Source: SMWC01 sp045561055 (lineage in GTDB: Bacteria > Pseudomonadota > Gammaproteobacteria > Steroidobacterales > Rariloculaceae). Taken from it: DNA of 64,000 nucleotides. How positions within the stretch are numbered: position 1 is the first letter of the stretch; each line of letters begins with the position of its first letter. The notes below the pieces were generated by a model that ran no database searches, was not told where the DNA came from, and saw nothing but the letters and a program-made list of their open reading frames with translations. Made by a program: the position numbers and the translations under genes. The stretch is from NCBI GenBank assembly GCA_045561055.1, contig JBJKYL010000017.1:342723-406722 (forward strand), given 5' to 3'. Shown in pieces: positions 16,999 to 25,190 of this stretch.

Positions 16999-18957
16999 TC
17001 ACCGCGGCTGGCAAACGACATCGACGAGCGCTGGCTCACCCTGATCAACGACATCGATAGCACGCGCAAGCGCCGCTTTAACATCTTTAGGGTCCGTTAT
17101 CGGCCCCTCCGACCAAACACCCATTCCGGCCGTTATCTGAGCGAAATCTGGCGCCGGATTGTTCAGCTCGTTACCCACAAGCGAACTCCCGTCGATTCCT
17201 CGTTGTCTCCGCGCAGCCATACGTTGCAAATGCATAAATTCCTGATGATATCCTCGATTGTTATGCATGACGGTTAACATTGGGATCTTATGATACGCGG
17301 CAGTCCAGAATGTTCCGGGCACATACATCATGTCGCCATCACGCTGAATATTAATCGCAAGGCGTCCGGCGTCACGGTGAGCTAACGCCGCGCCCAAAGC
17401 TGAAGGCGCACCATAGCCTAAGCCCGCTCCCCCTGAACGGCCGATATATTGATAGTGTTGATCGACAGCCCATAACCGTCTCGCCCAACGACTTTGAGAA
17501 TTATCGTCGGAGACAAGCGCCCAGTCGCGATCTTTCACAAGATCCCATAGCTCCATATAAAGCCGTGCCGTGCTGACAGGGCTTGAATCCCATCCGTAGC
17601 GCGCTGCATCAATACTCGCAGTACGCGCCAGCGCATGTGCTGCTCGCCAGCGCTCTTCACGCTGCGCATTACTCGCACGTCTGGCTCTGGTCATGTAGCG
17701 ACGAACGGCCTCCGTCAATGCTGGTAGAGAAGTCTGTCCGTCACCAGCAATTGAGAGATCAGCGGCATTATAACGCTGGAAACTTTGATAATTAGACTTC
17801 GTGAAAAGATCCTTTACTCCGATGTCGATGACGCGGACATCAGGTCGCGCCGTGCGTAGCGAATCACGATGAACGCGGTCACGAACCGTGTTGAGAATGC
17901 CCCAGGTGTCATAGAGCTCAAGACCTAAAACAACATCAGCCTGCGCGATTACATTAGCTCCCTGAGACAAATAGTGCGTGTTAGGAAAATTCACTCGACC
18001 GAATTGGTTATAAATAGGAGCCTGCAACTCTTCAGCTAGTTCGATAAGCGCATCAATCCCATCCTGATTGTGCGCCATGAGATCTACCGCAATAGCCGGA
18101 GATTCAGCTTCAACAAGCCAACGTGCAGCTTCATCCAGTGCAGAAAGATCACCATGCGGTGGCTGGGTTGGTGCAACACCCGGTATCGTCGGTGCCTGGT
18201 CACCAACTTCGCCTTCCTGGAGATGTCCGTCGATAATAACGACTACTGGCCCCATCGGTGGCGTAGTCGCAATTTTATAGGCACGCGCCATGGATTCGGA
18301 AAAGCCTTGCAAAGACAGGGGCGCGTCATCCCACTTCGTATAGTCTCTAACCACTCTTGCCGCATCCTGCGCCGAGTGCGACCACTCAACTCCCGTACGT
18401 CTTTCAGTTGCCTCTAGATGATTGCCACCAAGTATGAGCATTGGGGACCGATCACACCACGCATTATAAATAGCCATGGACGCATGCTGTAAGCCGACAG
18501 TACTGTGAACAAGTACCGCTAGTGGCTGTCCAGCGGCGGCCTTAGAGTAGCCATGTGCCATTGCAACCGCTTGCTCTTCATGCGTACAGGTTAATAATTC
18601 TGGTGCCGTGTTCTTACCGTAATTAACAACAGATTCATGTAGCCCGCGGAAACTCGAACCGGGATTCGTCGTCATAAAGTCAAAACCGATGTCTTTGATG
18701 ACATCAACCATGAAATCGGAACCTGGGTGCCGAACAAAATACTCCATCGCCTCGTCGGCACCGTAACCATCGGGCGTACCAGACTCCATCGCCTCCTGAG
18801 CAGCGGTTGGCGGTGATACAGCGGTCTCCTGCCCGTTAGTTGCACCACCCTCCTGCGCAGCAGCAGGTTTGGTCAATGCTGCAGCGGCAACGCCAGCTGT
18901 CGCAGTAGAAAGAAACTCACGGCGATTTACGCCCTCTGGCTTTTCTTCGTCTTTCAT
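16999..18957 (-). CDS. Tat-exported thiamine-diphosphate-dependent enzyme (acetolactate synthase / benzoylformate decarboxylase fold)
   Basis: A 652-residue enzyme. The N-terminal twin-arginine signal (GVNRREFLSTATAGVAAAAL) is unusual for this normally cytoplasmic superfamily. The pyrimidine-binding domain has LTCTHEEQAVAMAHGYSKAA with the cofactor-activating Glu. A central domain follows, then the diphosphate domain with RDGDMMYVPG and HNNRGY. The usual GDG is GDM here. Superfamily members decarboxylate 2-oxo acids or ligate aldehydes; which applies cannot be read. No FAD-site judgement is possible. It is first in a tight run with cytochrome c and an exported molybdenum hydroxylase, suggesting a periplasmic pathway. 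The Tat segment is followed by an Ala/Gly/Gln-rich linker. Confidence 0.85.
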   Translation of the reverse strand: MKDEEKPEGVNRREFLSTATAGVAAAALTKPAAAQEGGATNGQETAVSPPTAAQEAMESGTPDGYGADEAMEYFVRHPGSDFMVDVIKDIGFDFMTTNPGSSFRGLHESVVNYGKNTAPELLTCTHEEQAVAMAHGYSKAAAGQPLAVLVHSTVGLQHASMAIYNAWCDRSPMLILGGNHLEATERRTGVEWSHSAQDAARVVRDYTKWDDAPLSLQGFSESMARAYKIATTPPMGPVVVIIDGHLQEGEVGDQAPTIPGVAPTQPPHGDLSALDEAARWLVEAESPAIAVDLMAHNQDGIDALIELAEELQAPIYNQFGRVNFPNTHYLSQGANVIAQADVVLGLELYDTWGILNTVRDRVHRDSLRTARPDVRVIDIGVKDLFTKSNYQSFQRYNAADLSIAGDGQTSLPALTEAVRRYMTRARRASNAQREERWRAAHALARTASIDAARYGWDSSPVSTARLYMELWDLVKDRDWALVSDDNSQSRWARRLWAVDQHYQYIGRSGGAGLGYGAPSALGAALAHRDAGRLAINIQRDGDMMYVPGTFWTAAYHKIPMLTVMHNNRGYHQEFMHLQRMAARRQRGIDGSSLVGNELNNPAPDFAQITAGMGVWSEGPITDPKDVKAALARAIDVVDQGEPALVDVVCQPR

Positions 18958-19121
18958 TACAGCCCCTGTATTTGGAGAGCGAGAATGAACCTAGAAGCAT
19001 AGAACGTGGAGCGTTTGTTTACCACTTTGAACGCCCCCTAAGGACCCTGCCACGCTCCTCTCTAAAAATATTTTTTATTATCTGTCATGATTGCCGCGAA
19101 TCTTAATTCTAGTGGAAACCA

Positions 19122-20048
19122 CTAGGTAATTGCTCGATTGTAGTAAGTTAGATCAATATATCGGTCGATATTGCGGAGCGCCTCTTCCGTTTGCATGTAA
19201 CAATTACGCAGGTCGAGAACAGTCTTCATCCCCAATCCATCTAGCGCAGCGAGGGGTGTCAAGCCGGTCTCGGGAGACAACAACTTGGCCATAACCGCGT
19301 CCACAACACCGTCCTTTATCGCAGGCATGTTCTTCTGTAACGTGACAACAGCTTCATCATAATTATTTGGCTCTAAAGTCCACGCCAGACCCTCAAGATA
19401 GCCTCTAATGAACGCTATCAGCGAATCGCTATGAGAAAACGCCCAATTACGGCTAACCACAAAAACCCCCCCTTGATAGCGTTTTAAAACGCTACGGCTA
19501 TTCGCAAGCACCCGAAACCCATTAGCAATAGCGACACTCGTGAATGGCTCAATTGTCAACGTTCCAGCATGCTCACCCGCTTTGACCGATTCCCAACGTT
19601 GAGGGGTCGCACCGACCGGAACTTTTTTATAGTCGTCCTCACTGAGCCCAGCCTTCTCCAACATTCGATAAAGAACAAAAGCGAAACCTGTTGCTAGCGC
19701 ATCTAACGCAAGCGATTTACCGTGCAAATCGTTGAAAGACTCAATCTCTGGAGCTACGACAAGCGATAACTCGAGTTGGGTAGCCCCCATAAAGGCAAAT
19801 AGGTCTGGGCTTTCCTCAAAGCTGACCGCGCCCTGTCCTTCCTGATAAGCGACAACATTATCGAACGCGGTTGCGCCAATTTGAAAAGCGCCTTTTATGA
19901 GCGATTCGGCCTGATAACTAGAGCTCGGGGTCGTTTCAAGCAAAACATTTACCCCAGCAGCCTCAAAATAACCGCGCTCCATTGCGACGAAGATCGGTAA
20001 ATTTGGTGCGCCGGGAAAAGCAATAAGCCTTAAAGGATCAATAGTCAT
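19122..20048 (-). CDS. NMT1/SsuA-like substrate-binding protein without signal peptide
   Basis: The start is set at ATG 20048, whose ATGA overlaps the stop of the upstream CoxL-like gene. The frame is open a further 30 bases, but those residues add no signal peptide. The 308-residue protein begins directly with the domain (IDPLRLIAFPGAPNLPIFVA) and has the NMT1 pattern ERGYFEAAGVNV, then QIGATAFDNVVAY. Family members bind aromatic or sulfonate solutes for ABC importers or bind thiamine precursors. With no signal peptide and no ATPase or permease nearby, a cytoplasmic binding or enzyme-like role is possible. The operon context points to an aromatic or heterocyclic compound. Confidence 0.8.
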   Translation of the reverse strand: MTIDPLRLIAFPGAPNLPIFVAMERGYFEAAGVNVLLETTPSSSYQAESLIKGAFQIGATAFDNVVAYQEGQGAVSFEESPDLFAFMGATQLELSLVVAPEIESFNDLHGKSLALDALATGFAFVLYRMLEKAGLSEDDYKKVPVGATPQRWESVKAGEHAGTLTIEPFTSVAIANGFRVLANSRSVLKRYQGGVFVVSRNWAFSHSDSLIAFIRGYLEGLAWTLEPNNYDEAVVTLQKNMPAIKDGVVDAVMAKLLSPETGLTPLAALDGLGMKTVLDLRNCYMQTEEALRNIDRYIDLTYYNRAIT

Positions 20049-22415
20049 GCGGCGCGCGCAGATTGAATTGTCTGCCAAACACGGTAAGGTGTCGCGGGTA
20101 ACTCAATGTCGGTAACGCCGTATTCTCTTAGCGCATCAACAATCGCGTTGATGACAACAGCTAACGCTGCTGTCGTCGGTCCCTCGCCACCAGATTTAAT
20201 GCCTAGTGGATTAGTCGGAGACAATACCTCGTTCAACTCAGTGATAAAGAAAGGGAAATCATCTGCACGTGGAATGGTGTAGTCCATTAACGAGCCCATC
20301 AGCGGTTGCCCGGATTCTCGATCGGTAAGGCACTGCTCCCAGAGAGCTTGCCCTACACCTTGAGCAATAGAACCGTGTGTCTGACCATCTACAATCAAGG
20401 GATTAATAACACGACCGACATCGTCAACAGCAACATATCGCTTGATAAGGGTAACACCTGTTTCAGGATCAACCTCTACTTCACAGACAGCACAACCGTT
20501 AGGGAAGACCGGGGTGTGCATCTCGTTATCCTTCGTAATACTGAGACCACCAGCTAGATCACCAGAGAGCTGCATCTTGCTTGCTTGCTGCGCTAACTCA
20601 AACCAATCCAAAGATTGATCCATAGTACTGAATTGGCCATTTGAAAAGTCAACCTCCGTCTCATCGCTACCAAAGGCAAGTCCGGCAATTCGGCGACCGC
20701 GATGGATGAGTTCTTCAGCAGCGAGGCAAATCACTGTCGCCGCATGACGCATCGATCGTCCTGAGTGGGAGCCGCCACCAAAACTCACAACATCCGTATC
20801 GCTCGTCACAATCTCTACCAAGTCTGTTCGGATCCCCAACACGTCCGCTGCTACCTGCGCGAAGCTGGTTTCGTGACCTTGCCCAGTAGGTTGTGTACCG
20901 ACAATTACTGACACAAAACCTGCTGGGTTTACATGCAATTCAGCACGCTCGGAGGGAGCACCGATTGATGATTCTACGTAATTTGCAATACCGATTCCGC
21001 GGCATTTACCTTGCTCCTGAGCCTTCGCTCTGCGGGAAGAAAATGTTTTCCACTCAGAAAGCTCAAGCGCTATGTTCATATTCTCCGTGTAATCACCGCT
21101 ATCATAAAAAATGCCAAGAGGGTTTTTGTACGGCATCGCGTCAGTTTTTACTAGGTTACGCCGCCGAAGTTCAATTGGATCAATTTTTAGCTCATACGCA
21201 ACGGTATCGATTAACCGTTCCAGCGCGTGAATGACCTCGGGTCGACCAGAACTTCGATAAGCTTGCGTCGGGACGGTATTGGTGAAGACCGCCCTAGCGC
21301 GAGCAGTCGCAATTGGAATATCGTATCCCCCTGTCACCAAAGCGATGCCTTTTCCAAGCGGCGATAGCGACACTACACGTGCACCCACATTACTCACATT
21401 AGAAGCACGATAGGCGAGAAACTGGCCATCTTCTGCAACCGCGAGTTCTACAGTCGTTACGAGGTCACGACCTTGGAGATCACTGACAAAAGAATCAGCA
21501 CGAGTCGCCGTAAACTTTATTGGCCGAGTCAGCTTACGAGATGCCCACAACACGAGAGCGAACTCAACATAAACGCGGTTTTTGGTTCCAAAGTTACCAC
21601 CAACATCATGACAAAGGATTCGTACCGATTCCGGCTCAACTCTTAAAGCTTTCGCTATTTGTTGTTTGTGCCTTACAGCACCGTTACTTCCAGCATATAG
21701 GGTATAGCGCGCATTTTTTATATTGTAATCGCCAAGCGCTGCGCGTGGCTCAAGAGGAACGCCGGTTACACGACTAATCCGAAATCCCATACTAAAAACA
21801 TGCTCTGCATTATCGAAAGCCTTATCAGTAGCCAAAGCGTCACCGAAAGTCGTATCGCAGCAAACATTGTCAGGCACCTCAGTCCAAACAATTGGCGCCC
21901 CAGACGCCGCTGCAACGACGCTATCCGATACCGAAGCAAGCGGTAAGTAATCCACTTCAACGACCTCGGATGCATCCAATGCCTCGCTACGCGTCGCTGC
22001 AATGACCATCACAATAGCCTCCCCAACATGCCGAACCTTGTCTTCAGGTAATAACACTTGCGGGCCGACAAAGATGTCTCCGCCACCAGGGGATTTGAGC
22101 TTAAGATCCGTACGAGTTGACGGTACGGGGTTGTGCGGAACGGCCCCGAGTCGATCAGCCCGGCAATCTGCGCCTGTATTAGACGGCGAGAACGCCGGGC
22201 ATCTCTATAGCAGAAGCTGTATCTATGCTAACGATTTCGGCATGTGGATACGGTGAGCGGACAAAAGCAGCATATACCTGACCAGGAGAATTAAAGTCAT
22301 CGGTGAAGTGCCCCCGCCCCGTTATAAGCCTTTTATCCTCTTTTCGCGGAACCGGTTTTCCAATGCTCGCAAGTAAACCCTTGTCGATATTTCCGTCAGC
22401 TTCAAATATCGACAC
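20045..22415 (-). pseudogene. CoxL-like molybdopterin-binding hydroxylase subunit, interrupted by a one-base frameshift
   Basis: Two frames join into one protein of about 789 residues. The first 78 codons start at ATG 22415 (KPVPRKEDKRLITGRGHF, the family N-terminus) and end at TAA 22179-22181. Shifting frame by one base there gives TGADCRADRLGAVPHNPV and then the rest of the protein. Expected VYTG becomes V-stop, caused by one extra A in CTAATACA. The remainder has GGNFGTKNRVYVEFAL and PTQAYRSSGRPEV, and the catalytic glutamate region is GIKSGGEGPTTAALAV. No FAD or 2Fe-2S subunit gene adjoins it. Everything beyond the break is intact, so this may be a sequencing error or a recent mutation. 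Confidence 0.87.
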
Positions 22416-22475
22416 TAACCATCATCCTCTATATTGCGGACCGGAGTCTCTGGCTTTATGCCTCCGCGCCGGCGT

Positions 22476-24041
22476 TCAAAACGTTTCCATGCCATTTTCT
22501 GCCCAGCGCCCCGCCACCGCGTTCTGCGCAAATTGCTCCCAGCTCTCATTCCAATCTCCCAACGAATAACCATACCAGGGTGACTTTGGTGAAAGCGGTG
22601 GCAGCTCCAATTCTTCCCAAATCGCGCGCGCGCCCTCCATGTATAACTTCGTTGGTAACGCGAGCGGTGGCATCGATACTTTCCGCGTAGCATCGATCAA
22701 TATTCCCGAATCATTACCCGTCCGACCTGACTTCGGTCCATGGCCTACAGCCCGATCTGGGATTATCTCAAGATCATTGACGGGGTTCGCACGATAAGCC
22801 ATCGACCAAAAGATGGCATCAGTGTTCGAAGGGTCGATATCGCGACTTACCGCTATTACAATTTTTCCACATTGCGCCTGCAAAGTCGCTGCACCTTTCA
22901 ACCCTCGCCAGACTTCTTCTCTCGGTGTGTCATCATCAAACTGCAGAAAAATAACCGGTCGAATGTTGGTAAGCGGTTCATGCATCGAAACGCGCCTAAT
23001 ACCTTGCACTTTTAACTCGTCGCGTAGATGGGCTAGAAACAACGGCTCATAGGCTACCTTTTTTAAAACGCTCGACTCGCTAGGAGTAACCTGGCTGATA
23101 ATCGATGCGAAGACCGCATTCTTTTTATGTGTTATTGCTGTAACTTTCATACCCATGTTGAAATCTTCAAGCGCAACGTGTCCGTGACTTTCACCAAACG
23201 GACCTTCGGGCTCTAATAATTCTGTGTCAATTACGCCCTCTATCACAATCTCCGCGTCAGCTGGCACCATCAGATCAACCGTCTTCGCCTGAACAACGCG
23301 AATTGGTGTGCCAGCCAGACCACCTGCAACTTCCATCTCATCCTTTCCAATAGGAAGTTTTTGAGGGCCAGTAAATGCAACCACTGGCGGTGCTCCGACG
23401 ACGATCGCAACTGGCATCGATTCACCGCGAGACTGATATTTTTGCCAATGCAGATACCCGCCGGCACCTCCGATACGCGTTGCCATACGCACCCCAAGTC
23501 GGTCCGGCGCTTTTAACGCACCACGGTAAGTACCCATGTTTGCTATACCAGTCTCAGGATCTTTGGTTATAACTAGTGTCGCAGCGAGATATGGCGCCGC
23601 ATCATAGCCCGGTGTTGAAACAGGCACTGGCAAACGCCCCAGCCCATTACCGGGCAATTTCAATTCCTCTCCCAGAACGATAATTTCCTGACAAGCAGGA
23701 GAGTCCGTTAGTTCAGCAGCAATCGGGTTCGCCATCGCATGTAACCATGCTGCGCCGATACCATCGATTTCCACACCCATCCCTATCGCGTAAATTTCCG
23801 GTGTCGCGGCTAGCGCACCAACGGCGACCGGCATATCATAATGTCGACCATCACTATCCGTTACGTTCGTAAAAAGAAAAGCTCGACGCTCAGATTCCGG
23901 AAGACCGCCCTGAAACTGCCAGCGAACGAGCGGGTGCAGTTCAGTATCTTTATTAATAGGCCGTTCTATGCGATGAAGAAGACCGCGCGCCTCTAGTGTC
24001 GCCAGATGCGCCTGAAAATCCGGATACTCAACCCGGCTCAT
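22476..24041 (-). CDS. UbiD-family prenyl-FMN-dependent decarboxylase
   Basis: A UbiD-fold enzyme of 521 residues that removes or adds carboxyl groups on aromatic or unsaturated acids with prenylated FMN. Start ATG 24041 (MSRVEYPDFQAHLATLE) fits the family; the frame also opens at a TTG 18 bases upstream. Signatures are RMATRIGGAGGYLHWQ, GAPPVVAFTGPQKLPIG and the catalytic-glutamate motif ELLEPEGPFGESHGH. The length is normal. It is first in the minus-strand run UbiD, CoxL-like, binding protein, thiamine-diphosphate enzyme, cytochrome c, IorAB, so it probably acts on the same substrate class. A UbiX cofactor-making gene is not in the window. Confidence 0.92.
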   Translation of the reverse strand: MSRVEYPDFQAHLATLEARGLLHRIERPINKDTELHPLVRWQFQGGLPESERRAFLFTNVTDSDGRHYDMPVAVGALAATPEIYAIGMGVEIDGIGAAWLHAMANPIAAELTDSPACQEIIVLGEELKLPGNGLGRLPVPVSTPGYDAAPYLAATLVITKDPETGIANMGTYRGALKAPDRLGVRMATRIGGAGGYLHWQKYQSRGESMPVAIVVGAPPVVAFTGPQKLPIGKDEMEVAGGLAGTPIRVVQAKTVDLMVPADAEIVIEGVIDTELLEPEGPFGESHGHVALEDFNMGMKVTAITHKKNAVFASIISQVTPSESSVLKKVAYEPLFLAHLRDELKVQGIRRVSMHEPLTNIRPVIFLQFDDDTPREEVWRGLKGAATLQAQCGKIVIAVSRDIDPSNTDAIFWSMAYRANPVNDLEIIPDRAVGHGPKSGRTGNDSGILIDATRKVSMPPLALPTKLYMEGARAIWEELELPPLSPKSPWYGYSLGDWNESWEQFAQNAVAGRWAENGMETF

Positions 24042-24157
24042 TGACAATTCTAGTAGCAAACGGGAAATTAATTAGTAATGTATCCGGAAACACAAGTTGA
24101 CTCCATTATTGGGGCAATTATCCTACTCCGGGCCACAACAGTCGAGAAAAAGTGCGG

Positions 24158-25183
24158 ATGCATAGTAAAACCTTCTATCTTTCTATTTTCTCAATCCTAA
24201 CGGCTAACGTAGCGCTCTCACAAAACGTCTCCGATTATTTCGAAGATCGCACAGTAACAATACTTGTCGGTTCAGGTCCTGGCGGTACTACAGATATTTC
24301 TGGTCGCGTCATTGCAGAACATCTTCAACGACATTTTCCCGGCAACCCTCGGATAATCGTACAAAATATTCCGGGTGGCGGAAGCATCACTATGACAAAC
24401 CAGCTCTACCGCTCGGCACCAAGAGACGGAACAGTGCTGGGTTATTCCCTTCCCGGAATTATCACTGCACAAATAATGGAACCGACGCGGACTAGATTTG
24501 ATGGACGGGAAATAAACTGGATCGGGTCGGCACTAAAATACACAGGAATCGTATCGGTTATAAGTACGGCATCTGCGACTACTATTGGGGAAGCAACCAA
24601 CACTGAGCTCTTCATCGGAACAACAGGACGAGGCTCGCCTGCCCATCAGTTTCCCGCGTTAGCAAAAGCGTTACTGGGCTTAAAGTTCAACATCGTTACC
24701 GGTTATGAAAGCAGTAATGATGTCGTTTTTGCGATGGAAAGGGGTGAAGTTGACGGACAATCTAGTAGTCTTCAGGCTTGGGCGATAACTCGACCTAGCT
24801 GGCTGAGCGATGGTCGAATAACCCACCTACTGTATATGGGACCACCTAATCCACTCGCGGAACCTGGCGTACCATATCTACGGGATCTAATTTCTAGTGA
24901 ACGCGACACGGCACTTGTAGATTTTATTGAAATTGGCCCTCAGATGGGATGGCCATTGTTTGCGCCGCCTGGAGTTCCTTATGATCGAATAGACGCATTA
25001 CGAACAGCATTTGCCTCTCTAATGATAGACCCCGAATTTATTTATGCTATTAACTCTATAGTCAAGGCACAATTACAACCTACTGTAGGTAGTGAACTAG
25101 AGCTCTTTGTGGAACAAGCTCTCAAAACACCAAACAACATTGTGTCTGAAGCAAGATCTATCCTAGGACTAGACGGAAGATAA
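24158..25183 (+). CDS. Tripartite tricarboxylate transporter substrate-binding protein (TctC/Bug family)
   Basis: A 341-residue periplasmic solute-binding protein. A signal peptide (TFYLSIFSILTANVALS) is followed by VTILVGSGPGGTTDISGRV and IIVQNIPGGGSITMTNQLY, which are the Bug-family carboxylate-binding loops. A GAGAA box at about 9 bases favours ATG 24158; a GTG at 24152 is an alternative. It stops 7 bases before the membrane component and is divergent from the UbiD operon, with about 116 bases between the two starts that must contain both promoters. The ligand is probably a carboxylic acid; its identity is not readable. Confidence 0.9.
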   Translation: MHSKTFYLSIFSILTANVALSQNVSDYFEDRTVTILVGSGPGGTTDISGRVIAEHLQRHFPGNPRIIVQNIPGGGSITMTNQLYRSAPRDGTVLGYSLPGIITAQIMEPTRTRFDGREINWIGSALKYTGIVSVISTASATTIGEATNTELFIGTTGRGSPAHQFPALAKALLGLKFNIVTGYESSNDVVFAMERGEVDGQSSSLQAWAITRPSWLSDGRITHLLYMGPPNPLAEPGVPYLRDLISSERDTALVDFIEIGPQMGWPLFAPPGVPYDRIDALRTAFASLMIDPEFIYAINSIVKAQLQPTVGSELELFVEQALKTPNNIVSEARSILGLDGR

Positions 25184-25190
25184 TAAATCT

